Positions 42,133 to 52,562 of a DNA stretch of 64,000 nucleotides are shown one piece after another (positions within the stretch are counted from its first letter, which is position 1; each line of letters begins with the position of its first letter). The notes under the pieces are model-generated. The model made no database searches. It was not told the DNA's origin and saw nothing but the letters and a program-made list of their open reading frames with translations. Location of the stretch: NCBI RefSeq assembly GCF_000330705.1, contig NZ_ANAM01000001.1, positions 372,001 through 436,000 of the forward strand. Direction: 5' to 3'. This DNA comes from Salinicoccus carnicancri Crm. GTDB taxonomy: Bacteria > Bacillota > Bacilli > Staphylococcales > Salinicoccaceae. The position numbers and the translations under genes were made by a program.

Positions 42133-42669
42133 ATGAAGACCAAGTATCTCGATAAAAGAGGGTGGAGACGTCTCCTCCAATCCGATTACCATGAAAAGAT
42201 CATTCAATATGAAGGTGAAAAAATACTGACCGGCATTATAGAAATAAGAAAAGTCAGATCACCGCTAACGGTGCCGATACTTAATCAGACGGTGCTTGTG
42301 TGTGATGACGGGTTCCGGTGGCTGCAGATACTGCCTCAAAACCGGAACTACAGTCTTACAGTGATGTATGATGAACACGGACAGGCAGTCCAGTATTATT
42401 TCGACATCAATATCAAACATTTTCTGGAACCCGGAAAGGCGAGAAGGGTTGATGTATACCTGGATGTGCTTGCACTGCCTGACGGCCGCTATGAGCTGGT
42501 GGATGAATTTGATATCAGACGGGCAAAAAAGCGAGGGGAAGTATCAAAAAAACAGTTTGATTTCGCTTATCGGGTCGCCGATGAGGTCATGGGGGGATTG
42601 GAGAAGGATTTCAATCAATTCGAGAGAATGGCGTCACACTGCTTAAAACAATTGGATATGAAAAAATAA
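42133..42669 (+). CDS. DUF402 domain protein
   Basis: Soluble protein of 178 residues with the DUF402 barrel: ILPQNRNYSLTVMYDEHGQAVQYYFDI near residue 75, then DVYLDVLALPDGRYELVDEFDI near 113, where the acidic and tyrosine residues line the presumed metal/nucleotide site. Members include nucleoside tri/diphosphate phosphatases and RNase-related factors; this one is not clearly NtdP, because the N terminus differs. The ATG at 42133 is preferred over 42124, which overlaps the AAGGAG site. Confidence 0.75.
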   Translation: MKTKYLDKRGWRRLLQSDYHEKIIQYEGEKILTGIIEIRKVRSPLTVPILNQTVLVCDDGFRWLQILPQNRNYSLTVMYDEHGQAVQYYFDINIKHFLEPGKARRVDVYLDVLALPDGRYELVDEFDIRRAKKRGEVSKKQFDFAYRVADEVMGGLEKDFNQFERMASHCLKQLDMKK

Positions 42670-42693
42670 ACGCCAGTCGACTGACTGGCGTTT
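42668..42693. terminator. convergent terminator between DUF402 and SDR genes
   Basis: AAACGCCAGTC and GACTGGCGTTT form an 11-bp stem with a four-base loop, able to act in both directions. Confidence 0.9.
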
Positions 42694-42709
42694 AGTGATG
42701 TACGGATAT

Positions 42710-43588
42710 TTAGCTGGTCATATAGTCTCCACCGTTTATGTGCATGACCTGGCCGGTCATATAGTTTGCGTCCGGGGAGGCGAGGAAGACATAGGCTGGC
42801 CCGAGTTCCGACGGCTGGCCGCGGCGTCCCATCGGCGAAGTGCCACCATGATGTTCCACTTTTTCGGCGCTGAAACTTGCCGGAATCAGCGGTGTATAGA
42901 TGGGACCGGGGGCAACTGCGTTTACGCGGATGCCTTTTTCTGCAAGATTACCGGCGAGTGAACGTGTAAGCGAAGTGATGGCCCCGTTGGTTGCTGCATA
43001 ATCCATGAGGTCAGGCGAGCCGTTGTATGCTGTAATGCTCGTCGTATTGATGATGCTGTCGCCTTTTCCGAGGTGCGGGAGGGCAGCCTGTGTCAGGAAG
43101 ATAATGCCGTAGATGTTGGTTTCGAATGTCTCCCTTACCTGTTCCTCCGAAATATCCAGGAAATCCGTCGTCGGATACTGGACGCCTGCATGGTTGACAA
43201 GGATGTTCAGCTTCCCGAACTTCTGGAGAGTGAAATCTACAAGTGCACCGCATTCCTCTTTCTTCTTCACATCAAATGGATAGATGGCACATCTGGCACC
43301 GTGGGCTTCGACCATTTTCTTCGTATCTTCAGCATCTTTGTGCTCGTCAAGGTAGCCGATGACGACATCCGCCCCTTCCTTTGCATAGAGCAGTGCCACA
43401 GCACGGCCGATACCGGAGTCTCCCCCGGTGATTATGGCTGTCTTATCCTGCAGTTTCCCGCTGCCTTTGTAGTACTCCGCATGGTATAGGGGCTTAGGAT
43501 CCATTTCCCGTTCAACGCCCGGTTGCCGGTCCAGCGTGTAGCCGTCAATCTGCTCGTCTATTTTCTCAAATTTGTTCTTCTCGGCCAT
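42710..43588 (-). CDS. YhxC/YdaD-type short-chain dehydrogenase, catalytic Lys replaced
   Basis: SDR of 292 residues with the N-terminal extension (YTLDRQPGVEREMDPKP) typical of the general-stress dehydrogenases YhxC and YdaD. The cofactor motif TGGDSGIG is at residues 54-61, the Asn motif reads NHAG at 132-135, and the serine is in TTSITAYNG near 184. The active-site block reads DYAATNGAI: Tyr197 is present, but the essential Lys is Asn201 (codon AAC). Relatives have DYAATKGAI. The enzyme is probably impaired or altered. The ATG at 43588 follows GGGAG. Confidence 0.87.
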   Translation of the reverse strand: MAEKNKFEKIDEQIDGYTLDRQPGVEREMDPKPLYHAEYYKGSGKLQDKTAIITGGDSGIGRAVALLYAKEGADVVIGYLDEHKDAEDTKKMVEAHGARCAIYPFDVKKKEECGALVDFTLQKFGKLNILVNHAGVQYPTTDFLDISEEQVRETFETNIYGIIFLTQAALPHLGKGDSIINTTSITAYNGSPDLMDYAATNGAITSLTRSLAGNLAEKGIRVNAVAPGPIYTPLIPASFSAEKVEHHGGTSPMGRRGQPSELGPAYVFLASPDANYMTGQVMHINGGDYMTS

Positions 43589-43726
43589 CTTTAATATCAA
43601 CTCCCGTTTTATTGTATGTGTATGGTATATACCCAGACAGTACTTAAGCCACACAAATTACAGTCTGAATATTGAATGTGGTGGAATTTATGATAAGATT
43701 TCCTTATGTATGAAAGGATGTTGGCC

Positions 43727-44584
43727 ATGAAAGTCGATGATTATAAATTGCTGGTAACACTGGATGAAACGAAAACATTGAGGCGTGCTGCTGAAAAGCT
43801 GTTCATTTCCCAGCCGGCGGTCAGTCAGAGATTGAAATCGATCGAGGATGAATGGGGAGTGAAAATTTTTGTCAGGACAAAAAAGGAACTTTATGTCACG
43901 GGCGAAGGGGAAAAGATCATTGAACACGCAAGAAGTGTGGTGGAGAAGGAATCGCTCGTAAAAGAATATATAAGGATAAATCAGAACTCTATACAGGGTA
44001 ATCTGTCCATCGGCGTTTCCTCCCTTATCGGACATACCATATTGCCGGAGATTGTTGCGCAGTATCTGAATCTCTATCCGAACGTCAACATCAAGATCAA
44101 AGTGGGCTCTTCGCAGCAGATCATTGAAGAGCAGAATGACTTCCATATCGCGATTGTGCGCGGGAACCGCATGATGAACAAGCAGAATGAACTGCTGTTC
44201 ATCGACAAGCATTACCTCGTGACGCCGAAATCGAATGAAGGGGACAGAGCCCTCCCGATCATCGAGTTCCAGGCGGACCCCATCTATCTGAGTGAAATAG
44301 AACAGTTTTTCGAGCAGCGTTTCAATCGGAAATATGATCCGCAGATCAAAGTCGATCAGATTGCAACATGCAGGGCCCTGCTGCTTGAAGGCATCGGTGT
44401 GACAGTACTTCCCGAAATTGTGTTGGACGATTTTGATGAGGACAAGTTCAATCTCGATGAAGTGCTCTTTGACGGCCGGCCGATTACAAGGGACACCTAT
44501 ATCGCATTTGATAACAGTGTGCTCGAACTGCCGCAGGTCAAAGCATTCCTGACGCTCGTCCGGACTTTTGTCAACGCTTCCTGA
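43727..44584 (+). CDS. LysR-family transcriptional regulator
   Basis: LysR regulator of 285 residues with an N-terminal winged helix (KLLVTLDETKTLRRAAEKLFISQPAVSQRLKSIE, residues about 6-39, shown by its spacing) and a C-terminal effector domain beginning LSIGVSSLIGHTILPEIV near 93. It resembles CysL/CbbR-type regulators. It precedes an MFS exporter by 27 bp in the same direction and probably forms an operon with it. The effector is unknown. The ATG at 43727 follows AAAGGATG at a better distance than the ATG at 43706. Confidence 0.9.
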   Translation: MKVDDYKLLVTLDETKTLRRAAEKLFISQPAVSQRLKSIEDEWGVKIFVRTKKELYVTGEGEKIIEHARSVVEKESLVKEYIRINQNSIQGNLSIGVSSLIGHTILPEIVAQYLNLYPNVNIKIKVGSSQQIIEEQNDFHIAIVRGNRMMNKQNELLFIDKHYLVTPKSNEGDRALPIIEFQADPIYLSEIEQFFEQRFNRKYDPQIKVDQIATCRALLLEGIGVTVLPEIVLDDFDEDKFNLDEVLFDGRPITRDTYIAFDNSVLELPQVKAFLTLVRTFVNAS

Positions 44585-44611
44585 GCAAAACTTAATGAAA
44601 GAATGGTATAA

Positions 44612-45820
44612 ATGATCAGAGACCTTTTTCAAATACAGAACTATAAACTGTTCCTGTTCAACATGACACTCCTTGGCATGGCCGTCTCCCTGACCGCACC
44701 GTTCCTGGTCATATTCATGACAGAGACACACGGCATGCCCACTTCCACGTACGGTATTTTCATGGCGTTTGTTGCCATCGGCAGCTTCTGCATGAATACG
44801 ATCATAGGGAGGAAGAGTGACACCCTGAACTTCGATCGTAAATACCTGATACTCGCAGCGCTTGTGATGATGGTCATCGCTTTCTCGACCTTCCTCTTCA
44901 TCGGTAATGTCTGGCTGCTCGCTCCGGCGTACATACTGTTCGCTGCACTCGGGGCCCCCGCCATGCCCCAGCTGTACGCCTCAGCGCGGGAATCCATAAA
45001 TGCCTACCGCTCGAGCCTTGCTGTGATGGCCAATACAGTGCTCCGTTCGATGTTTTCGTTCGGCTTCCTGTTCGGACCGCTGATAGGTTCGGTGCTGCTT
45101 GGCATATACGGATTCAAGGGGCTGTTTTCCGGTACGGTGCTCATGTTCATCATCGTACTGGGCCTGTCATTCCTCATCCGGCCGGCCGCCGGGAGAGAAG
45201 TGCCGGAAACGACGCTTGAGGTCATGAATTATGAAGAGCCAAAAGCGCCGAATCTGATGAAGAACATGATGCTTCTGATTCCGTTTGCAGCATTTACCAT
45301 GCTTCATGTGGGACAATGGATGTATCTGCTCAATATGCCGCTCTACGTGACGAACTATCTGGGCGAACCGGAAAGTGCGGTGGGTATACTCGCAAGCCTT
45401 TGCGCAGGGCTTGAAGTGCCTTTCATGATATTCATCGGTTATACAGCCGGTAAGATAAGCACGAAATCGCTGTTGATTGCCGCCGGATTTTTAGGAAGCA
45501 TGTACTTTCTCTCCATCGGCATTTTCAACGACTTCACCATGATGGTGATCGGGCAGGTGCCGCTGGCTCTGTTCCTTGCGGTGCTCCTCGGCCTCGGGAT
45601 CAGCTACTTCCAGGATCTGCTGCCGCAGTTCCCGGGCTATGCATCGACACTGTTTGCGAATGCCATGATCATCGGACAGCTGCTCGGCAACCTGCTCGGC
45701 GGGGTCGCGGGTGACATGGTTGGGGTGGAGAACTCGTTCTTCATCTCCGGCGCATTTTTATGCGTGGCATTCATATTGTTTTTCTTCACTAAAACAGAAA
45801 TTAGAAAAGGAGAAGTTTGA
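44612..45820 (+). CDS. SET-like MFS sugar efflux transporter
   Basis: MFS protein of 402 residues with 12 hydrophobic segments, resembling the sugar-efflux (SET) group. Recognisable blocks are NMTLLGMAVSLTAPFLVIFMTE in segment 1, IGRKSDTLNFDRKYLI (motif A-like) near residue 65, YRSSLAVMANTVLRSMFSFGFLFGPLIGS near 132 and a C-terminal LLGNLLGGVAGD. Substrate unknown. It follows the LysR gene closely, and its stop overlaps the next start (TGATG), so the three genes form one unit. Confidence 0.83.
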   Translation: MIRDLFQIQNYKLFLFNMTLLGMAVSLTAPFLVIFMTETHGMPTSTYGIFMAFVAIGSFCMNTIIGRKSDTLNFDRKYLILAALVMMVIAFSTFLFIGNVWLLAPAYILFAALGAPAMPQLYASARESINAYRSSLAVMANTVLRSMFSFGFLFGPLIGSVLLGIYGFKGLFSGTVLMFIIVLGLSFLIRPAAGREVPETTLEVMNYEEPKAPNLMKNMMLLIPFAAFTMLHVGQWMYLLNMPLYVTNYLGEPESAVGILASLCAGLEVPFMIFIGYTAGKISTKSLLIAAGFLGSMYFLSIGIFNDFTMMVIGQVPLALFLAVLLGLGISYFQDLLPQFPGYASTLFANAMIIGQLLGNLLGGVAGDMVGVENSFFISGAFLCVAFILFFFTKTEIRKGEV

Positions 45821-46305
45821 TGGACATACTTTGGTGGATTATTATTGCTGCTTCTATCATTCTTGGTTTTGCGGGACTGGTGTTCCCCGTCCTGCCTTCA
45901 ATACTCATGTTCTGGGTCGGTTTTCTGGTGTTCCACTTCGCCGTGGACCCGGAGGGGCTGTCATGGATGTTCTGGATCATTGTGTTTATTCTGACGCTGC
46001 TCGTCCTGTTCAGTGACTTCATAGCAAACAGCTACTTTGTCAAACGCTACGGCGGTACAAAACGCGGAGAATATGCGGCGGTCGCCGGTGTCATCATCGG
46101 GATGTTCGTATACCCGCCGTTCGGTGTCATCTTCGTGCCGTTTGTCTTCGTGCTGATTGTCGAGCTGATCGGCTCCAGGGATATGGACCAGGCGTTCAAA
46201 GCCTCCCTCGGCTCACTGCTTGCCTTTTTGTCCAGTACGATATTCAACGCACTGATCTATCTGTTCATGACGATCTGGTTCCTGCTGGATGTACTGGTCT
46301 TCTGA
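45820..46305 (+). CDS. DUF456 family membrane protein
   Basis: Membrane protein of 161 residues with about five hydrophobic segments and the DUF456 glycine pattern: ILGFAGLVFPVLPSILMFWVGFL near the N terminus, and YGGTKRGEYAAVAGVIIGMFVYPPFGVIFVPF in the middle, like the glycine-zipper regions of small membrane proteins. Function unknown. It begins on the last base of the MFS stop codon, with AAAAGGAG upstream. Confidence 0.85.
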   Translation: MDILWWIIIAASIILGFAGLVFPVLPSILMFWVGFLVFHFAVDPEGLSWMFWIIVFILTLLVLFSDFIANSYFVKRYGGTKRGEYAAVAGVIIGMFVYPPFGVIFVPFVFVLIVELIGSRDMDQAFKASLGSLLAFLSSTIFNALIYLFMTIWFLLDVLVF

Positions 46306-46310
46306 TAATG

Positions 46311-46353
46311 AAAATACCGCCTGCACAGCCGATGTGTACAGGCGGTATTTTTC
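46311..46353. terminator. terminator between DUF456 and oppF genes
   Basis: AAATACCGCCTG and CAGGCGGTATTT form a 12-bp stem with a 15-base loop, flanked by A- and T-runs, between convergent genes. Confidence 0.88.
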
Positions 46354-46402
46354 AGTTTTTGGAATCTTCTTGTTCCTTCACCATACTATCATTGCCCATG
46401 TC

Positions 46403-47429
46403 CTATTCATTAAGAGCTTTGCGGACGTTCGTCATTTCGTATTTCGCTTCATGTTTACCGGCCTGGATATCAAGGGCATAGTGGCATGCCACTGTATGTT
46501 TGCCCTCATAGATTTCATCCTTTGCTTCCAGTACAGGCGTTTCTTCACGGCATTTGTCCGTGGCGAATGGGCACCTTGTATGGAATCTGCAGCCAGACGG
46601 CGGGTCGATCGGTGACGGTACATCCCCGCGCAGGAAAATGCGTTCTGATTTCTTTTTCGGGTTCGGTACCGGTATCGCCGACAGCAGTGCCTTCGTATAC
46701 GGATGCTGAGGGTTTTCGAAGATGCTTTTCGTTTCACCCATCTCAACGATCTTACCGAGGTACATGACGATGATCCTGTCGGAAATGTGCCGTACGACAC
46801 CGAGGTCGTGTGCGATGAACAGGAAGGTCAGATCCATTTCACTCTGCAGCCTTTTCAGCAGGTTCAGCACCTGCGCCTGAATGGATACGTCCAGTGCACT
46901 GACCGCTTCGTCACAGATGATGAGCTTTGGATTTACGGACAGCGCCCTTGCGATACCGATTCTCTGACGCTGACCGCCTGAGAACTCATGGGGGAAGCGG
47001 TCGATCTGGTGCTTTTGGAGCCCTACCGTCTCCATCAGTTCGATGATCTTGTCGTTACGTTCTCTTTTCGGTACGACGCTCTGGATCTCCATAGCTTCAT
47101 TCAGTGTCTGTCTCACCGTTTTACGCGGGTTGAGGGATGCGTAAGGGTCCTGGAAGATGATTTGCATATCCGACCTCATTTTGCGCATTTCGGCTTTGCT
47201 CAGTCCGAGCACATCCTGTCCATCAAATTCGACGGTTCCTTCTGTCGGTTCGTCCAGCCGCAGGATGGCGCGGCCGGTGGTTGATTTGCCGCAGCCCGAC
47301 TCTCCGACGACCGATAAGGTCTCCCCTTTGTTGAGGGTGAATGAAATATCATCCACAGCTTTGACATGGTTGACAGTACGACCGAGGAAGCCGCCTTTGA
47401 TCGGGAAGTATTGTTTAAGGTTCTCCACC

Positions 47430-47452
<23 letters not shown>
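46403..47452 (-). CDS. oppF: oligopeptide ABC transporter ATPase OppF
   Basis: Second ATPase of an oligopeptide importer (349 residues). Walker A is VVGESGCGKSTTGRA near residue 48, the signature is FSGGQRQRIGIARAL near 158, Walker B is LIICDEAVSALDVS near 178 and the C-terminal oligopeptide-transport domain has DVPSPIDPPSGCRFHTRCPFA near 288, with a cysteine cluster (CRFHTRC...C...C). Last gene of the leftward oppC-B-D-F unit and overlapping oppD by 17 bp or more. Pairing with two separate OppA genes implies a broad peptide range. Confidence 0.92.
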
Positions 47453-48446
<994 letters not shown>

Positions 48447-48462
48447 GTATGTCACTCCCAAC

Positions 48463-49383
48463 TTAGTTTAAATCTACGCGTTTGTTGAGGAACCTGTAGG
48501 AAATGTCCACGACCAGGTTCACTACTACGAAACTGACAGAGATGACAAGTATTGCGCCCTGCACGACAGGGAAGTCCCTCTGCAGTATGGAATCGATGAT
48601 CAGACGGCCCAGGCCGTTGATCGCGAATACACTTTCGGTCAGTATGGAACCGCCGAGGAAATAGCCGAACTGGAGCCCGATTACTGTTACGACCGGAATC
48701 ATGGCGTTTTTGAGCGCATGGCGGAAAATGACGATGCGTTCTTTGACACCTTTGGCACGGGCGGTCCTTATATAGTCCTGGGACAGTACATCCAGCATGC
48801 TGCTCCGTGTCATACGGGCAATGATTGCGGCACCGGCTGTTCCCAGGGCGATGACCGGAAGGGCAATCTGATTCGGGTCCCCCCAGCCTGTCGGTGCAAA
48901 CCAGCGCAGTTCTATGGCGAACCATTGGATGAGCATGAGTCCGAGCCAGAAGTTTGGCATGGAGAGGCCGAACAGTGCAACGACCATCAGTGCAACATCG
49001 GAGAAGGAGTACTGGCGTGCGGCGGAAACAATGCCTGCCAGAAGTCCGACCACGACTGCGAAAATTGTTCCGTAGATGGCAAGTTCCATTGTGATGAAGA
49101 ACCGTGGTCTTATATGGTCGAATACCGGAATGTTGTCACGGATGGACACCCCGAAATCGAGCTGCAGGGCACTGCCCAGGAAATTGAAGTATTGTATATG
49201 AAGCGGATCATTCAGTCCGAGACGCGCTTCGATGGCCCTTACTGTTGCTTCCGGCGCACTTTCGCCGGCCATGATTACAGCCGGATTGCCCGGAGTCAGG
49301 TGCATCAGACTGAATACGAGTATCGTCACACCAAGAAGTACAGGAATGAGCTGTAAAAGTCTTCGGATTATAAAAGTAGTCAT
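48463..49383 (-). CDS. oppB: oligopeptide ABC transporter permease OppB
   Basis: Permease subunit (306 residues, six hydrophobic segments). The N terminus FIIRRLLQLIPVLLGVTILVF and the substrate-pathway loop RPRFFITMELAIYGTIFAV are typical, and the ABC coupling motif region is DYIRTARAKGVKERIVIFRHALKNAMIPV near residue 205. Its end lies 16 bp before the oppD start and 10 bp separates it from oppC. Confidence 0.92.
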   Translation of the reverse strand: MTTFIIRRLLQLIPVLLGVTILVFSLMHLTPGNPAVIMAGESAPEATVRAIEARLGLNDPLHIQYFNFLGSALQLDFGVSIRDNIPVFDHIRPRFFITMELAIYGTIFAVVVGLLAGIVSAARQYSFSDVALMVVALFGLSMPNFWLGLMLIQWFAIELRWFAPTGWGDPNQIALPVIALGTAGAAIIARMTRSSMLDVLSQDYIRTARAKGVKERIVIFRHALKNAMIPVVTVIGLQFGYFLGGSILTESVFAINGLGRLIIDSILQRDFPVVQGAILVISVSFVVVNLVVDISYRFLNKRVDLN

Positions 49384-49393
49384 GTAATGCCTC

Positions 49394-50302
49394 CTATTTC
49401 TTCATTTTCGGATCGAGAGCGTCTCTCAGACCATCCCCGAATAAGTTGAATGCGAGTACGACAATAACGATCATCATACCAGGGAAGAATGTGATATGGC
49501 TTGCCTGGTACATATAGTTTCTACCGTCGTTGAGCATGGCACCCCATTCAGGAGTTGGAGGCTGTACGCCAAGACCGAGGAATGAAAGTCCGGCAGCAGA
49601 CAATATTGCCGTAGCGATGAACAGCGTCGTATTTACAATGATCGGTGACATGATGTTCGGAAGGATATGCTGGAAGATGATCTTTCCGTTTTTCGCCCCG
49701 AGTGCGCGGATCGCATCCACATACTCGAGTTTTTTCGTCGTCAGTGTGGAACCGCGTACAATTCTGGCAAACTGGGGAACAGCCCCGATTGCGATGGCGA
49801 TTGTCACATTTATAGTGCTGCCGCCGAGTACACTGACAATTGCAAGTGCGAGCAGGATGCCCGGGAATGCGAGCAGGATATCCATAATCCTCATGATGAC
49901 CGTATCCACCCAGCCGCCGAAGTAGCCAGAGATGATGCCCAGAGGGACACCCACGAGACCGGCGAGGAAAGTGGCTGCAAAGCCGACACCCAATGTTATG
50001 TACATGCCGTGGAGTACACGTATGAATATGTCACGTCCGAGATGATCGGTTCCGAACCAGTACTCGGCTGACGGCCCCTGAAGTTTGGCTGTCAGGTTCG
50101 TAGCGTTTGAACTGACGCCGGTTATACCATAATTTGCATCTATTGCGCCGAATATTGAGACGAAAAAGAAGAATAATAGCACGTAGAAACCTACGAGGGC
50201 AGACTTATTCTTTTTAAGGCGCTTATAGAAATCTTTCATGCTTTTCACCCTGGGATTGACCGGTTTGGTCTCCAGGGCGGTTTCTTTGGAAACGACTGCC
50301 AT
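49394..50302 (-). CDS. oppC: oligopeptide ABC transporter permease OppC
   Basis: Permease subunit of 302 residues. An N-terminal OppC domain with the first membrane segment (KNKSALVGFYVLLFFFFVSIFG) is followed by an extracellular stretch containing YWFGTDHLGRDIFIRVLHG and the ABC coupling motif EYVDAIRALGAKNGKIIFQHILPNI near residue 195. It is the first gene of the leftward operon; its leader faces oppA across a 383-bp AT-rich region. Confidence 0.92.
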   Translation of the reverse strand: MAVVSKETALETKPVNPRVKSMKDFYKRLKKNKSALVGFYVLLFFFFVSIFGAIDANYGITGVSSNATNLTAKLQGPSAEYWFGTDHLGRDIFIRVLHGMYITLGVGFAATFLAGLVGVPLGIISGYFGGWVDTVIMRIMDILLAFPGILLALAIVSVLGGSTINVTIAIAIGAVPQFARIVRGSTLTTKKLEYVDAIRALGAKNGKIIFQHILPNIMSPIIVNTTLFIATAILSAAGLSFLGLGVQPPTPEWGAMLNDGRNYMYQASHITFFPGMMIVIVVLAFNLFGDGLRDALDPKMKK

Positions 50303-50393
50303 TTGTTGACCCCCTAATAATTCTGAATGAATTTAAGAAAAATTCTAAAATGTCCTTTAGTAATAATAACGTTACAGGGGGGAGATAGCAATA

Positions 50394-50408
50394 CAGTTTC
50401 AGTAAATT
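50394..50408. promoter_or_regulatory. CodY-like box 1
   Basis: CAGTTTCAGTAAATT matches 12 of 15 positions of the CodY consensus AATTTTCWGAAAATT. CodY represses peptide and amino-acid uptake when branched-chain amino acids and GTP are plentiful, so a site here is biologically sensible. AT-rich DNA gives chance matches at this level. Confidence 0.4.
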
Positions 50409-50558
50409 CTGAATGGGTCAACATTACTAATTATGCAAAAACTTAAATTTAGTGTAATAAGTTTTTATTAGCTCTATGTATAAGGTATTGTAAAGTTAAA
50501 TATTAAACTATTTTATATGGTAGAAACACGGCCAGAGATGGCGGGGAAATACTTTTTA

Positions 50559-50573
50559 ATATTTCTGAATATT
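50559..50573. promoter_or_regulatory. CodY-like box 2
   Basis: ATATTTCTGAATATT matches 12 of 15 positions of the CodY consensus and lies about 115 bp before the first oppA start, near a likely promoter. Confidence 0.4.
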
Positions 50574-50685
50574 TGGTATTGCGGGAATACTCGGTCTGAT
50601 ATAATATAGCATTATCCATGCAGGGTTTATTTTACAATTCAGTCGATGGGATCAAATGGATTCATAGTTCAGAAGGGGGAAAATC

Positions 50686-52356
50686 ATGAAGCATTTCTGG
50701 AAGATATTGTTGATGGGCATTTTCGTACTGGCGCTGGCAGCATGTACGGATGACAGCGAGGTCGAACCTGAAGGTGGTGAAGGCGGTGAGACTGCAGACG
50801 GCGGGGATATGACCCTGGCATTCCCGAGTGATGCTGTATCGATGGATCCGCACGGCAGCAACGATGTGCCGTCGGAACAGGTCCGTGATACCATCTATGA
50901 ACCGCTGGTGACACAGGATGAAAACCTTGAGATCGTACCGGCGCTTGCGAGTGAGTGGGAGCAGAAAGATGATACGACATGGGAGTTTACATTGCAGGAA
51001 GGTGTCAAATTCCATGATGGTTCTGATTTTAATGCAGAAGCGGTCAAGGCGAACATCGACCGTCTGCTGGATCCGGCGACGGCTTCGGCCCGGGCATTCC
51101 TGCTTGAAATGGTTTCTGAAGTGAATGTGATTGATGAACATACAGTGGAAATTGTTACGGAATATCCGTTCGCACCTCTCCCGGGCCATCTTTCCCATGG
51201 TGCGGGCAAAATGATCAGCAAGGAACTCATTGATGAGGACTATCAGAATGCGATTGATGAAGCCGGTCTAGATATGACACCGGAGGAATATTACGAGCTC
51301 CGTGCCGACGGGGGATCGGAACACGAAGAAGCGGCTGATGCAATGGGGCAGCACATAGGTACAGCCGTTGAGCAGAATCCGGTGGGGACCGGATATATGA
51401 AGTTTGAGAGCAGGACACCAGGCGAAAGCACAAGCCTTGTTGCCAATGAAGACTATTGGGGCGGTGCACCGAATATCGATTCGGCAACGTTCAAAGTGGT
51501 ATCCGAAACCGGTTCAAGACTCGCCGAGCTTGAAACTGGTTCATCCGACTTCATCGCACAGGTTGAGTCCAGCAATATCCAGAGGGTGGAAGAGAATGAA
51601 GATGTAACACTGGAACGTACGGATTCAGTTTCCATCGACTACATCGGATTCAATACCCAGAAAGAGCCGTTTGATGATAAACGCATCAGACAGGCAATCA
51701 CCCATGCATTCGACAAGGAGGCAGTGCTTTCAGGAGTATACAATGATTCAGGCACCCCGGCTGCTGCACCGCTTGCCCCGGGGGTGCTGGGTTATGATGA
51801 AAACCTGGAAGGCCCTGAATATGATATGGATAAAGCCAGGGAACTGCTTGCAGAAGCAGGATATGAGGACGGGTTTGATGTGAACCTGATGGTGAACGAT
51901 GACAACCCTGAGCGGGTCGACATGGCTGTCTGGCTGCAGGAGTCACTCGCAGAACTGGACATCAACGTCACAATCGAGCAGGTTGAGTGGGGCGCATATC
52001 TTGAAATGACGGGCAGTGGAGAACATGACATGTTCATCCTTGGCTGGTCGAACTCCACAGGCGATCCGGACAATGGCATCTCGCCGTTGTTCCATTCCGA
52101 TATGGTCGGTGCCCCGGGCAACCGTTCATTCTTTGAGAATGATGAACTGGATGCCCTGCTCGATGAAGGGAAGCGCGAATCGGACCAGGATGCGAGAGAG
52201 GAAATCTACAAAGATGCCCAGGAACTACTTGTAGAAGAAGCGCCCGCCATCTTCGTCAGACACTCTGAAAACCTGAATGCCTATCAGAATTCTGTGGAAG
52301 ATCTCGGTATCGACAGCTACAACATCTTTGACCTCAGAGACGCATCGGTGGAATAA
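50686..52356 (+). CDS. oppA: oligopeptide-binding lipoprotein OppA (copy 1)
   Basis: Substrate-binding lipoprotein of 556 residues (SBP_bac_5 family) that delivers peptides to the OppBCDF importer. A lipobox LAAC follows the signal segment (MKHFWKILLMGIFVLALAAC), so Cys20 is lipidated. The mature start is acidic (TDDSEVEPEGGEGGE). Family blocks: SDAVSMDPHGSNDVPS near 45, WEFTLQEGVKFHDGSDFNAEAVKANIDR near 97 and NEDYWGGAPNID near 248. It is adjacent to a clear paralogue of similar size, probably a tandem duplication. Confidence 0.92.
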   Translation: MKHFWKILLMGIFVLALAACTDDSEVEPEGGEGGETADGGDMTLAFPSDAVSMDPHGSNDVPSEQVRDTIYEPLVTQDENLEIVPALASEWEQKDDTTWEFTLQEGVKFHDGSDFNAEAVKANIDRLLDPATASARAFLLEMVSEVNVIDEHTVEIVTEYPFAPLPGHLSHGAGKMISKELIDEDYQNAIDEAGLDMTPEEYYELRADGGSEHEEAADAMGQHIGTAVEQNPVGTGYMKFESRTPGESTSLVANEDYWGGAPNIDSATFKVVSETGSRLAELETGSSDFIAQVESSNIQRVEENEDVTLERTDSVSIDYIGFNTQKEPFDDKRIRQAITHAFDKEAVLSGVYNDSGTPAAAPLAPGVLGYDENLEGPEYDMDKARELLAEAGYEDGFDVNLMVNDDNPERVDMAVWLQESLAELDINVTIEQVEWGAYLEMTGSGEHDMFILGWSNSTGDPDNGISPLFHSDMVGAPGNRSFFENDELDALLDEGKRESDQDAREEIYKDAQELLVEEAPAIFVRHSENLNAYQNSVEDLGIDSYNIFDLRDASVE

Positions 52357-52391
52357 TTTCAATTTATCTGAGAAAAAAATGAAAGTTAAAA

Positions 52392-52441
52392 AAAGGCTGG
52401 ACCCCTTGTGCCAGAAGGCATAGGGGAATAGTCTTTTTTTT
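52392..52441 (+). terminator. terminator after oppA copy 1
   Basis: AAAGGCTGGACCCC pairs with GGGGAATAGTCTTT with G-U pairs and an internal mismatch region, followed by eight Ts. It lets the second oppA be expressed from its own promoter. Confidence 0.8.
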
Positions 52442-52462
52442 GTTATGGTTTGCATTATTGTA

Positions 52463-52477
52463 AAAAGTTAGAAAATT
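52463..52477. promoter_or_regulatory. CodY-like box upstream of oppA copy 2
   Basis: AAAAGTTAGAAAATT has a perfect right half of the CodY consensus (AGAAAATT) but four mismatches overall. It lies just upstream of the -35 element at 52482. Confidence 0.35.
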
Positions 52478-52481
52478 CACC

Positions 52482-52510
52482 TTGAAGCGCTTTCCTGCTT
52501 CAGGTATTAT
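52482..52510 (+). promoter_or_regulatory. sigma-A promoter of oppA copy 2
   Basis: TTGAAG, a 17-bp spacer and TATTAT, with a transcript start near 52517 and a leader of about 45 bases. Confidence 0.7.
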
Positions 52511-52562
52511 GGGGGTAATTAAATACATAATATTTAATTAAAAATTATTAGGAGGAAAGAAA

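Larger units (their letters stand above)
50303..50685. other. divergent oppC/oppA regulatory region
   Basis: AT-rich 383-bp region between the leftward transporter operon and the first rightward oppA. It holds two CodY-like 15-mers (listed separately) and a weaker third at 50331-50345. Several TAATAT and TATAAT-like boxes are present, including TATAAT near 50600, but I could not choose single promoters with confidence. Confidence 0.5.

Noticed and set aside
43688-44731. A 347-codon minus-strand frame opposite the LysR gene
   Set aside because: Its length comes from codon bias in the real LysR gene. The translated residues are histidine- and phenylalanine-rich with no domain, while the plus strand has a clear LysR protein.
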